The position numbers and the translations under genes are program-made. From NCBI GenBank assembly GCA_020249775.1, contig JADCFA010000004.1, forward strand, positions 62,001 to 126,000: a DNA stretch of 64,000 nucleotides, given 5' to 3'. This document shows, piece after piece, positions 47,524-55,231 of the stretch (its first letter is position 1; every line of letters begins with the position of its first letter). The DNA comes from Roseomonas sp. (GTDB lineage: Bacteria; Pseudomonadota; Alphaproteobacteria; Acetobacterales; Acetobacteraceae). The notes beneath the pieces were generated by a model. That model made no database searches. It worked only from the letters and a program-made list of their open reading frames with translations, and was not told the DNA's origin.

Positions 47524-48489
47524 CTATTCTACCTTGGCGCCGGAAATGCGGACCAGTTCAGCCCATTTCGGAATCTCGGAAGCGAGAAAGGCGCGGAATT
47601 CTTCGGGCGTGGAGCCAACCGGCTCGCTGCCCTGCTGGGCGAGCTTTGCCTTCATGTCATCGGTGCGCATCACGGCGCGGATTTCAGCGGCGATGCGGTT
47701 GATGATGGGCGTCGGTGTATTCGCCGGCGCCATATAGCCATTCCAGAGCGCCACTTCGAAGCCAGGCAGGGTTTCCGCGATGGTCGGCACATCCGGCAGC
47801 AGCGCGGAACGCCGCGCGGTGGTGACAGCAATGGCGCGGAGCCGCCCAGACTGCACATGCGCGATCACTTCCACCAGGGGTGCGGCCATGGCTTGGATTT
47901 TGCCCCCCATCAGATCGGTCACCGCCGGTGTGCCGCCGCGATAGGAAACATGCGTAACCTCAATCCCGGTGCGCGCGGCGATCAGCGCGGCAGACAGGTG
48001 CTGCGACGTGCCCGAACCCGCATTGCCGAAATTGAGCACACCCGGCTTTGCCTTTGCTTCTGCCACCAGCCCGGCAAAATCTCGCGCCGGCACATCCGGA
48101 TGCACCACCAGAAGATTGGGGATGAAGGTGGTTTGGCTGATCGGCGCGAAATCCCGCTGCGCATCGAAGGGCATATTGCGATAGAGCGCGCCATTCGTAG
48201 CGTGTGTGGAACTTGTCGCCATCACCAGCGTATAGCCATCGGGGGCGGCGCGCGCGACAGCCTCGCTCCCGATATTCCCAGCGGCACCTGGGCGATTTTC
48301 AATTACCACCGGCTGGCCAAGCCGAGGCGAAATGGCCTCAGCGACCAGGCGCGCGGTGATATCCGTGCTGCCACCTGGCGCGAAGGGAACAATGACGCGA
48401 ATGGGGCGATCCGGGCTCCATTGCGCTTGGGCCAGCGCAGGGCTTGCCGCGATTGCCGCGAGCCCCGCCAGAATTTGCCGTCTTTGCAC
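47524..48489 (-). CDS. Bug/TctC-family receptor in the decarboxylase unit
   Basis: A 321-residue receptor. Signal peptide MQRRQILAGLAAIAASPALA; hallmarks RPIRVIVPFAPGGSTDITAR, VVIENRPGAAGNIGSE, EVTHVSYRGGTPAVTDL. It lies between the split decarboxylase genes and the hydroxyacid dehydrogenase, all leftward. In the published sulfolactate cluster of Chromohalobacter the transporter (SlcHFG) is also of the tripartite tricarboxylate family. Here no membrane subunits are present. Ligand not known. Confidence 0.88.
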   Translation of the reverse strand: MQRRQILAGLAAIAASPALAQAQWSPDRPIRVIVPFAPGGSTDITARLVAEAISPRLGQPVVIENRPGAAGNIGSEAVARAAPDGYTLVMATSSTHATNGALYRNMPFDAQRDFAPISQTTFIPNLLVVHPDVPARDFAGLVAEAKAKPGVLNFGNAGSGTSQHLSAALIAARTGIEVTHVSYRGGTPAVTDLMGGKIQAMAAPLVEVIAHVQSGRLRAIAVTTARRSALLPDVPTIAETLPGFEVALWNGYMAPANTPTPIINRIAAEIRAVMRTDDMKAKLAQQGSEPVGSTPEEFRAFLASEIPKWAELVRISGAKVE

Positions 48490-48537
48490 TCGATCCTCCT
48501 AGAATGCCGCTGTTCTTCGCCGGCTGGCACGTGTCAC

Positions 48538-49140
48538 TCACAATTGATGATGCGCAGCCGGCCCCATCACCGCTTCACGCATACGCGCCTGCAGCAGCGC
48601 GCCTTCACGCGGCGGCAGCACAAGCGGCTTGCTGGTAGCGTCAATTTTCGCGACCGCGAAGAAAGGGCCTTGGCCAGCATGGATCGCCTTATGCAGCGCG
48701 GGCACTTCATCGGGCTTGGTGACGAACATGGTATTCGTGATGCCCGCACCCTTCGCCATCATCACCAGATCAACGCCGTGGCGTGTCGCGGTTTCCTGCA
48801 TGCCGGTTTCACCGTAATGCTCGTTGTCTTGCACCACGATGGAAAGATTGGCCGGCTTTTGCACCGCAATCGTCGCCAGCGCGCCAATACCCATCAGCAT
48901 TTCCCCATCGCCGGTAATCACCAGCACCTTGCGTTTGGGCTGCGCCAGGGCAAGGCCAAGGCCGATCATGGCAGCACCCCCCATGCCACCCCAAAGCGGC
49001 AGGTTTTCCGCGCAATCACCAATGGCCGTGATGTCCCAGGCCGGCGCACCAAGCCCGGCAATCACCAGCATTTCGCCCCTGTCCGCGAGCAGTGCGCGGG
49101 TCAATTCTCGGCGATCGAGTTTTCCGGAAGCAGCAAGCAT
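48538..49140 (-). CDS. ThDP-dependent decarboxylase, beta (ThDP-binding) subunit
   Basis: A 200-residue C-terminal-half ThDP enzyme. It carries the pyrophosphate/Mg motif ITGDGEMLMGIGALATIAVQ followed by LSIVVQDNEHYGETGMQETA, and GGMGGAAMIGLGLALAQPKR. Split two-gene ThDP decarboxylases of this size are sulfopyruvate (ComDE) or phosphonopyruvate types. The start at MLAASGKL has GGAAGGA upstream and follows the alpha-subunit stop by 4 bases. Works with the alpha subunit; the substrate is inferred to be a 3-substituted pyruvate. Confidence 0.82.
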   Translation of the reverse strand: MLAASGKLDRRELTRALLADRGEMLVIAGLGAPAWDITAIGDCAENLPLWGGMGGAAMIGLGLALAQPKRKVLVITGDGEMLMGIGALATIAVQKPANLSIVVQDNEHYGETGMQETATRHGVDLVMMAKGAGITNTMFVTKPDEVPALHKAIHAGQGPFFAVAKIDATSKPLVLPPREGALLQARMREAVMGPAAHHQL

Positions 49141-49144
49141 TTTT

Positions 49145-49696
49145 TCAGTCCTTCCCGAAAGTCTTGGCGCCAAGCACGCGCTGGCCAATCAGGGTTGCGG
49201 TGGGGCGGAAGGTATTGAAGGCCAGGCGAATGGTGGCATTCACCGTGGGCGCCACATCTTCCGGCGTATCGGCGCGGCGCACCAGCGTGCCCATGGCTTC
49301 CAGGACGGTTTGCGTCGCATTACCCATCGGCACTTGCGCCGGGTTGAATTCACCAAAATCACCGCGCATCGTCACCAGCATCGGCAGCGGGCAGCGATGC
49401 ATGATGGAAAGCGAGAGCATATTGATGCAATTGCCAACGCCGGAGGATTGCATCAGCAGCACGCCCTTCGCCCCACCAAGCCAAGCGCCTTGCAGCAGGG
49501 CAATGCCTTCTTCTTCGGTGGTCAGCGTCACCACGGTCATTTCATTATCAGCAAGGCAGCGGCGGATCAGCCGGGAATGCCCGGCATCCGGCACCAAAGC
49601 CACTTGCGTGATATTGTGGGTCTTGAGCAGGGAATAGATCTGATCCGGCCAATCGGCCGCAGCGTCGGGCGCCTTGTCTATTGAATGCTGGTCCAT
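49145..49696 (-). CDS. ThDP-dependent decarboxylase, alpha subunit (ComD-like)
   Basis: A 183-residue N-terminal-half ThDP enzyme: ITQVALVPDAGHSRLIRR, VVTLTTEEEGIALLQGAWLG with the catalytic-type glutamate, LMQSSGVGNCINML and MRGDFGEFNPAQVPMGNAT. This matches sulfopyruvate decarboxylase alpha (ComD). The first gene of a leftward unit including beta subunit, Bug receptor, hydroxyacid dehydrogenase and MmgE/PrpD. The start at MDQHSIDK is preceded by AAGGAACGGG; the long 5' extension of the frame is not used. Confidence 0.82.
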   Translation of the reverse strand: MDQHSIDKAPDAAADWPDQIYSLLKTHNITQVALVPDAGHSRLIRRCLADNEMTVVTLTTEEEGIALLQGAWLGGAKGVLLMQSSGVGNCINMLSLSIMHRCPLPMLVTMRGDFGEFNPAQVPMGNATQTVLEAMGTLVRRADTPEDVAPTVNATIRLAFNTFRPTATLIGQRVLGAKTFGKD

Positions 49697-49783
49697 GGTT
49701 TTCCCGTTCCTTGATGGCCCAACATCCTGCGCCCTGGCCTTCATGGCAAGACAGGAGGGCGCTGGTTGTTCTATGAAACCCGC

Positions 49784-49897
49784 ATGATCCGCATCACCCC
49801 CGCCATCGCCATTGCCGAGCATGAGCTGAAGGAGGCGTTTTTGCGCGCCTCCGGCCCCGGGGGGCAGAATGTGAATGAACTCGAGCCAATTCCATGA
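49784..49897 (+). pseudogene. arfB: arfB 5' fragment (resident copy, broken)
   Basis: The first 31 codons of a peptide-release-type ArfB hydrolase, MIRITPAIAIAEHELKEAFL then RASGPGGQNVN with the GGQ motif, before the frame changes into unrelated ELEPIP and a stop. The rest is lost; a matching C-terminus lies 2.5 kb downstream at 52385-52552. The stop overlaps the start of a second, complete arfB (ATGA). It marks the left junction of an inserted or substituted segment. Confidence 0.8.
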
Positions 49898-50316
49898 TCC
49901 GCGTTACGGAGTCGATCAGTATAGATGCGGCGGAACTCCACGAGGATTTTCTTCGCTCGAGTGGCGCGGGTGGGCAGAACATCCAGAAAGTCGAGTCAGC
50001 CGTTCAACTGCGCTTCGATGCCGCAAACAGTCCGAACCTACCCGATGCGGTGAAAGCCCGCCTTCTTCGCCTGGCAGGTCACCGGGCAACGCGGGAAGGC
50101 GTGATCGTCATCACCGCTCAGCAGCACCGGACACAGCATCGGAACCGGGAAGATGCGCTGGCCCGCCTGCTCGAATTGATCAAGGAGGCAGCGCGCCCAC
50201 CGCCTCCGCCTCGCAAGAAAACGCGACCAACTCTTGCCTCGAAGGTTCGCAGGCTTCAGGGCAAGGCGCAGCGCGCGGTCATCAAGCGCGGGCGCGGAAG
50301 ACCCGATATGGATTGA
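49894..50316 (+). CDS. arfB: Alternative ribosome-rescue factor / aminoacyl-tRNA hydrolase ArfB
   Basis: A 140-residue GGQ-domain protein that releases peptides from stalled ribosomes. Motifs: LRSSGAGGQNIQKVESAVQL with the catalytic GGQ, then QQHRTQHRNREDAL and a basic tail (KVRRLQGKAQRAVIKRGRGR) that enters the mRNA channel. The sequence differs from the resident fragments on both sides (for example GAGGQNIQ against GPGGQNVN) and uses more C-ending codons, so it came with the foreign segment and replaces the broken gene. Confidence 0.9.
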   Translation: MIRVTESISIDAAELHEDFLRSSGAGGQNIQKVESAVQLRFDAANSPNLPDAVKARLLRLAGHRATREGVIVITAQQHRTQHRNREDALARLLELIKEAARPPPPPRKKTRPTLASKVRRLQGKAQRAVIKRGRGRPDMD

Positions 50317-50412
50317 GCGACAGCGACAGTAGCTACCAGCATCCCCAACGGTCGGTGCGGCAACCTCACTTCATCGGCGTTCCGTGCCATGCCCTACGGG
50401 GTGAACCAGCCC

Positions 50413-50447
50413 TTGACATAACCATTTACATCGATATATCTAGAATT
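50413..50447 (+). promoter_or_regulatory. arsR promoter and probable operator
   Basis: A perfect -35 (TTGACA, 50413-50418) lies 16 bases before TATATC (50435-50440), with the start codon only 7 bases further. TATATC (50435-50440) and GATATA (50451-50456) form an inverted repeat across the start codon, an arrangement suited to an ArsR dimer. The mRNA may be leaderless, because no ribosome site is visible. Confidence 0.6.
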
Positions 50448-50819
50448 ATGGATATAATAGATGCAGCCGAAGCTTTCAGCGCTCTCTCGCAGGAGACCCG
50501 CCTCGCGGTGCTGCGCCTCCTGATTGAGGCCGGGGCCGAAGGTGTCCCTGCCGGGGACATTGCGCGTCACTTCGGGACGCCACAGAACACGATGTCCACT
50601 AACCTCGCCATCCTCGCCCGCGCGGGGTTTGTCACCTCGCGGCGTGACGGCCGTTCGGTGATCTATGCCGCCGACTACGCTGGACTAAGGAGGTTAATCA
50701 CCTTCTTGCTTCAAGACTGCTGCAAGGGGCGGCCAGAGGTCTGCACGCCCCTGCTCGACGCCGCACTGGCGCCCGCAGCGGCACCCTGTTGCCCACTTCC
50801 TGAATCGCCGGAGAATTGA
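50448..50819 (+). CDS. arsR: ArsR-family transcriptional repressor
   Basis: A 123-residue winged-helix regulator: DAAEAFSALSQETRLAVLRL, GDIARHFGTPQNTMSTNLAI (recognition helix) and TSRRDGRSVIYAADY wing. C-terminal cysteines (DCCKGRPEVC at 90-99, CC at 114-115) could bind As(III), similar in arrangement to ArsR proteins that sense arsenite through C-terminal cysteines. It probably represses itself and the flavoprotein downstream, whose start lies 2 bases after its stop. Composition differs from the host genes. No arsenite pump or reductase is present. Confidence 0.88.
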   Translation: MDIIDAAEAFSALSQETRLAVLRLLIEAGAEGVPAGDIARHFGTPQNTMSTNLAILARAGFVTSRRDGRSVIYAADYAGLRRLITFLLQDCCKGRPEVCTPLLDAALAPAAAPCCPLPESPEN

Positions 50820-50821
50820 CG

Positions 50822-52246
50822 ATGCCAGATGCCGTCTTCCTTGATCGCTCCTTGCCGGTCGCCATCATCGGGGGTGGCCCAGTCGGCCTCGCCGCCGCCG
50901 CTCACCTCATTGAACGCGGTCTGCGCCCGTGCGTCTTTGAAGCCGGGTCCGAACCCGGCAGCGCCGTCCGCGAATGGCGCCATGTGCGCATGTTCTCGCC
51001 GTGGCGCTTCAACGTGGATGCAGCGGCCCGCAGGCTGCTTGAAGCCGAGGGTTGGAAAGCCCCAGACGCGGACGCCTTTCCCACAGGCGCTGATCTTTTT
51101 GCCGTCTACCTCGCACCATTGGCTGCGGCGCTCGCCAAGGCGGGTGCTGACCTCCGCTATAATGCGAAGGTGATTGGCGTCTCTCGTCGTCACCACGATC
51201 GCTTGCGTGAAGGACAGCGCGCCGCCGGTCGTGGGCGGGATGCCGCCCCCTTCGTGCTGCATCTAGCCGCGCCTGACGGCACCATTCAGGTGGTCGAGGC
51301 GCGCGCGGTGATCGACTGCTCTGGCACATGGGCCAGCCCTAACCCGGCCGGTGCGCATGGCCTTCCGGCGCCAGGTGAGACCGCAAATGCCGACCGAATC
51401 TCCTATGGCATCCCAGACGTACTCGGCATCAGTAGAAGCACCTATGCGGGCGCAACGACGCTCGTGCTCGGCGGCGGCCATTCCGCGATGAACGCGGTGC
51501 TCGATCTCGTCACCTTAGCCAGTCAAGCGCCGGGCACGCGCATTCTATGGGCATTCCGGCGCCCGCTAGCCGATATAAACTTTGGCGGTGGCAAAGCAGA
51601 CGGTCTGGCGGCGCGCGGTGCGCTTGGCGCGAATGCCAAGGCGCTGATCGAGTCCCAACAGGTACAGGCGCTGGCGCCCTTTCAGGTTGATCGGATCGAG
51701 CGCGAAGGTGACCGGCTGCTGGTCCATGGCGACCGAGGCGGCAACGCCGATACGGTGCTGACTGAACGCATCATCGTCGCTACCGGCTTCCGACCTGATC
51801 TGTCTTGGCTTGGGGAGGTGCGTCTTACGCTTGATCCCGCCGTGCAGGCGACACCCGCGGTGGCGCCCCTAATCGATCCCAACCTCCACTCCTGCGGGAC
51901 GGTGCGTCCGCATGGCGAGGCCGAGCTTCGGCACCCGGATGAGCCGGGCTTCTATGTTGCGGGCATGAAAGCGTACGGCCGAGCGCCGACCTTCTTGTTG
52001 GCAACAGGTCACGAGCAGGTGCGCAGTATTGCTGCCCACCTTGCCGGTGACATTGCTGCTGCACGGCGCGTGGAACTCGTTCTGCCCGAAACAGGCGTTT
52101 GCGCGACGCAGCGCACCGCATCGGTGTCGGCAGCAACGAGTGACGGCTGCAGTCCCAGTAGTGCCTTCGAGCCTGTCCGCAAGCCGGTCGTGGCAGCGGC
52201 GTGTTGTGGCCCCTTGCCCCGCGAAGCATCGTCAGGGTCCGCATGA
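50822..52246 (+). CDS. FAD/NAD(P)-binding flavoprotein, ArsO-like
   Basis: A 474-residue flavoprotein: PVAIIGGGPVGLAAAAHLIE (FAD dinucleotide motif), WRHVRMFSPWRFNVDAAARR, VIDCSGTWASPNPAG, the second GxGxxA-like site TLVLGGGHSAMNAVLDL and FYVAGMKAYGRAPTFLLATG. Similar proteins are encoded beside arsR and are called ArsO-like monooxygenases; their reaction is unknown. The tail has scattered cysteines and CCG, possibly metal-binding. GGAG precedes the ATG. It uses GAC and CTC codons more than the host. Confidence 0.78.
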   Translation: MPDAVFLDRSLPVAIIGGGPVGLAAAAHLIERGLRPCVFEAGSEPGSAVREWRHVRMFSPWRFNVDAAARRLLEAEGWKAPDADAFPTGADLFAVYLAPLAAALAKAGADLRYNAKVIGVSRRHHDRLREGQRAAGRGRDAAPFVLHLAAPDGTIQVVEARAVIDCSGTWASPNPAGAHGLPAPGETANADRISYGIPDVLGISRSTYAGATTLVLGGGHSAMNAVLDLVTLASQAPGTRILWAFRRPLADINFGGGKADGLAARGALGANAKALIESQQVQALAPFQVDRIEREGDRLLVHGDRGGNADTVLTERIIVATGFRPDLSWLGEVRLTLDPAVQATPAVAPLIDPNLHSCGTVRPHGEAELRHPDEPGFYVAGMKAYGRAPTFLLATGHEQVRSIAAHLAGDIAAARRVELVLPETGVCATQRTASVSAATSDGCSPSSAFEPVRKPVVAAACCGPLPREASSGSA

Positions 52247-52384
52247 TCTACGCGATGAAAGGGCGCTGTTGTTAAAACCTATGCGGCAGCACGGGTGGTA
52301 GGTAAACATCCATGCAGAGCATCGGGCTGCCCTTCGAGTTACGTTCCGCCACTTATCCATGATGCGAAATTCTGCGTGTCGGTG

Positions 52385-52552
52385 CAGATCGATGCACGGT
52401 TCGTAGAAGCCGCAAGGAACGCACATCAGAAGCTTATGACCCCACCCCGGAAGGCCACCAAACCAACCGCTGGTTCAAAGGCGCGCAGGCTGGAAGCGAA
52501 AACGCGGCGCGGCGCCGTGAAGCGGCTGCGCGGCGGGGCTATAGACGATTGA
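52385..52552 (+). pseudogene. arfB: arfB 3' fragment (resident copy, broken)
   Basis: About 50 codons read RFVEAARNAHQKLMTPP followed by RKATKPTAGSKARRLEAKTR and RGAVKRLRGG, the basic ArfB C-terminus. It lacks start and GGQ parts. With the 5' fragment at 49784-49897 it brackets the foreign arfB-arsR-flavoprotein segment; residues about 32-85 of the resident gene are lost. The 3' end abuts the HU terminator. Confidence 0.8.
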
Positions 52553-52570
52553 ATTCAGAAAAAACGGCAC

Positions 52571-52605
52571 AAAAAAAGGCGGTGTCTCATCGGAACACCG
52601 CCTTT
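52571..52605 (-). terminator. Intrinsic terminator of the HU gene
   Basis: Read on the minus strand, AAAGGCGGTGT and ACACCGCCTTT form a perfect 11-base stem around a 9-base loop, followed by a run of T (52571-52577 as A on the plus strand). Confidence 0.9.
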
Positions 52606-52621
52606 GCTGGAGAGCAAAATT

Positions 52622-52930
52622 TCAGGCCTTGGCCTTGCGCTTGCCCTTCTTCACGCCGGCAAGAGCAGCGCCCTTCAGCGCCGGGCTCGCCTTGAAGCGG
52701 ACCGTGGCGCCAGCCTTGATCTGCACCTTCTCACCGGTCTTGGGGTTCAAGCCAGTGCGCTTCGGGGTTTCGCGCACGGCGAAAGCACCGAAATCCGGAA
52801 TGGTGAAACGGCCGGAGCTGACGATTTCAGCCTTGATCGCGTCAATGATATCGGCGGCGAGCTTGCCCGCGGCAACCGCAGACATGTCACCGGATTTCGC
52901 GATAACGTCAGTGAGGAACTTCTTCGACAT
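52622..52930 (-). CDS. HU-family nucleoid DNA-binding protein
   Basis: A 102-residue bacterial histone-like protein: ADIIDAIKAEIVSSGRFTIP, GAFAVRETPKRTGLNPKTGE and VQIKAGATVRFKASPALKGA with the DNA-arm segment, and a Lys/Ala-rich tail (KKGKRKAKA), typical of alphaproteobacterial HU. It bends and compacts DNA. Ribosome site AGGGAG. A strong terminator follows. It lies just beyond the right arfB fragment and is unrelated to the inserted genes. Confidence 0.94.
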   Translation of the reverse strand: MSKKFLTDVIAKSGDMSAVAAGKLAADIIDAIKAEIVSSGRFTIPDFGAFAVRETPKRTGLNPKTGEKVQIKAGATVRFKASPALKGAALAGVKKGKRKAKA

Positions 52931-53108
52931 GGTTCGATTCTCCCTTGAGGATCACTTCGCATAGCCGAGGATTCGGCACTTGTCAGCAGGTGAAAGATAT
53001 TTTTTGCGTTCTTGACAAGAAAATTTTTAAGCGCCAGCCGTAAGAATCCGCAACTGCCCGGTTGACAGTAAGAAAATCCTTGATTTCAGCGGCACTTGCC
53101 GCCACCCA

Positions 53109-54089
53109 TCAATTGATTGACGCGCCAGAAGCCCGGACAATCGGGGTCCATTTCTCGGTCTCGGTGCGCATGAAGCCGGCCAATTCCTCAGGCGTGCTCG
53201 GGGCCGCTTCCAGCCCATGGCGTCCCAGATGCGCGACGATTTCAGGATCGCGCAGCGATTCGACCAGTGCTTCATTGATCCTTGTTACAATTGGTAGGGC
53301 CAGGTTGCGCGGGCCCATCAACGCATACCAATTGGCCACTTCGTAACCGGGCAAGGGTCCCGCTTCAGCAATGGTTGGCGTATCGGGCAAAAGCCGGCTG
53401 CGCTGCGGCAAGGGCACCGCCAGGGCGCGCAGCTTGCCTCCTTCAATCTGTGGCAGCACCGTCGCGGCAGTGGCAATCGCAAAATCCACCTTCCCTGAGA
53501 TCAAATCCGTGATCAATTGCCCGCCACCGCGATAGGGCACATGCACCGTGCTGATCTTCGCCATGGAATCAAGCAAGGCTCCGCCCAAATGCCCGGCGCT
53601 ACCAACGCCCGATGACCCATAGGTCAATTGATCGGGCCGCGCCCGTGCGGCCGCGATCAATTCCGGCAGGCTACGCCAGGGGCGATCCACCGGCACAACC
53701 AGGATATTGGTGACCTCAACCGAACGCGAAATTGGCGTTAGATCCGTCATGACATCAAAGGGAAGCCTGGCCAGGATCGGGTTCAGCACCAATGATGCAA
53801 TGGTTCCCATCATCAGCGTATAGCCATCAGATGGTGAGTTTACTGTGGCCTCAGATGCCAGATTTCCCCCTGCTCCAGGGCGGTTTTCGACAATGATCGG
53901 CTGGCCCAAAAGCGCTTGCAGCTTATTGGTCAGCGTGCGCGTGGTGATATCCGTCCCGCCACCTGGCGCAAAACCAACAAGAATACGAATGGGGCGTTGC
54001 GGATTCCAAACCGCCTGCGCGGCCAGGGGCTTGATAGCCAGCAGGGCGGGCGCGGCCAAAAGGCTACGGCGATGAAACATACGCTTCAT
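53109..54089 (-). CDS. Bug/TctC-family tripartite tricarboxylate receptor
   Basis: A 326-residue receptor with a signal peptide (FHRRSLLAAPALLAIKPLAA). Hallmarks: NPQRPIRILVGFAPGGGTDI, IIVENRPGAGGNLASEATV, STVHVPYRGGGQLITDL. The first codon may be ATG 54089 or 54080; the GAGAGG site fits the second better. It is divergent from another Bug gene 100 bases away, so the two share an intergenic promoter region (54090-54188). No membrane components nearby. Confidence 0.87.
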   Translation of the reverse strand: MKRMFHRRSLLAAPALLAIKPLAAQAVWNPQRPIRILVGFAPGGGTDITTRTLTNKLQALLGQPIIVENRPGAGGNLASEATVNSPSDGYTLMMGTIASLVLNPILARLPFDVMTDLTPISRSVEVTNILVVPVDRPWRSLPELIAAARARPDQLTYGSSGVGSAGHLGGALLDSMAKISTVHVPYRGGGQLITDLISGKVDFAIATAATVLPQIEGGKLRALAVPLPQRSRLLPDTPTIAEAGPLPGYEVANWYALMGPRNLALPIVTRINEALVESLRDPEIVAHLGRHGLEAAPSTPEELAGFMRTETEKWTPIVRASGASIN

Positions 54090-54188
54090 TCCTCTCCCGG
54101 CGCTGCGCTTTGACGCTGGCGCAAACCATGCTGATCTTCAAGCGCTTCATAGCGGGGCGCAGCGCGCCGCGCCAGCCAGGGGGAAACC

Positions 54189-55175
54189 ATGCCGGGGAAA
54201 ATCATCAAGCGTCGTCCAATACTATTCGCGGGCTTGGCAGGGCTTGCTGCGCCCAGTTTGGCGCGTGCCAGCACTTACCCGGATCGACCGATCAGGCTGG
54301 TGATTCCCTTCGGCGGCGGTGGACAAACCGACATCGTCTCCCGCGTTACCGCCGAAGCCTTGCAGCAACGGCTGGGTCAGCCTGTGCTGGCCGATAACCG
54401 CCCGGGCGGGGCGGGTAATCTTGCGGCAGAAATGGTCGCCCGCGCGCCGGGTGATGGCTATACCGTGCTGGTCGCCACCATGGGCACGAATAGCGGGCTG
54501 AATGCGCTGCTCTATAAATCCGTGGGCTATGAGTCGCAGCGCGATTTCACGCCCGTTGGCATGTTCTGCACCACCTCGAACCTGCTGGTTGTGCATAACT
54601 CCATCCCCGGACGGGACTTCAATGAGGTGGTGGCCTGGATCAAGGCCAATCCCGGCAAGTTCACCTTTGCTTCGGCCGGGGTTGGCGCCATTACCCACCT
54701 GATCATGGAAGATATGGGCGCGTGGCTTGGCTTGGATATGGTGCATGTCCCCTATCGCCAGACCACCAATGCCATGACGGATCTGATTGCCGGTCGCGTG
54801 CATGCGCGCTGCCTTGGCCTGCCGGAAGGCGAGCCTCTGCGCCAGGTGCAAAGCGTGCGTCCCGTGGCGGTCACCACCGTGGAACCGCGCCCGGAATGGC
54901 CGGGTGTGCCCACCATGGGCCAGACGATTCCGGGTTTTGAGGGATCAAGCTATTTCGGCCTGGCCGTGCCTACCCAAACGCCGCGAGAGATTGTGGTCCG
55001 GCTGAATGCGGCGCTGCGTGAGGCCTTGGCGGATGAAAAGGTGCGCGCGGCCTATAAGCGCGTGGGCGCCGATCCGGCTGAGCCCGCCTCGCCCGAGGAT
55101 TTTGCCGCCCGCGCCAAACGCGATGGCGAACGCTGGGCACCGCTCATCCGTCGGCTCAATCTGGTGGCTGAATAG
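54189..55175 (+). CDS. Bug/TctC-family tripartite tricarboxylate receptor
   Basis: A 328-residue receptor. Leader KIIKRRPILFAGLAGLAAPS ends in ARAS; hallmarks YPDRPIRLVIPFGGGGQTDI, VLADNRPGGAGNLAAEMVAR and MVHVPYRQTTNAMTDL. AGGGGGGAAACC precedes the ATG. Divergent Bug pair with 53109-54089; the two sequences differ clearly in the ligand-loop region (GGGGQ against PGGGT), so they probably bind different acids. Ligand unknown. Confidence 0.87.
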   Translation: MPGKIIKRRPILFAGLAGLAAPSLARASTYPDRPIRLVIPFGGGGQTDIVSRVTAEALQQRLGQPVLADNRPGGAGNLAAEMVARAPGDGYTVLVATMGTNSGLNALLYKSVGYESQRDFTPVGMFCTTSNLLVVHNSIPGRDFNEVVAWIKANPGKFTFASAGVGAITHLIMEDMGAWLGLDMVHVPYRQTTNAMTDLIAGRVHARCLGLPEGEPLRQVQSVRPVAVTTVEPRPEWPGVPTMGQTIPGFEGSSYFGLAVPTQTPREIVVRLNAALREALADEKVRAAYKRVGADPAEPASPEDFAARAKRDGERWAPLIRRLNLVAE

Positions 55176-55231
55176 TAGGTCTGGTTGAAAAAGGGGCTGC
55201 CCGCGGCGCGGCGCTGCGCTAGACTAAAGGC

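Noticed and set aside
47467-49218. 583-codon open frame on the plus strand
   Set aside because: It is antisense to the Bug receptor and ThDP beta subunit genes, with a His/Arg-rich shadow composition.
53047-53108. Possible regulatory hairpin between HU and the next gene
   Set aside because: AT-rich with short repeats only; no stem long enough to support by eye.
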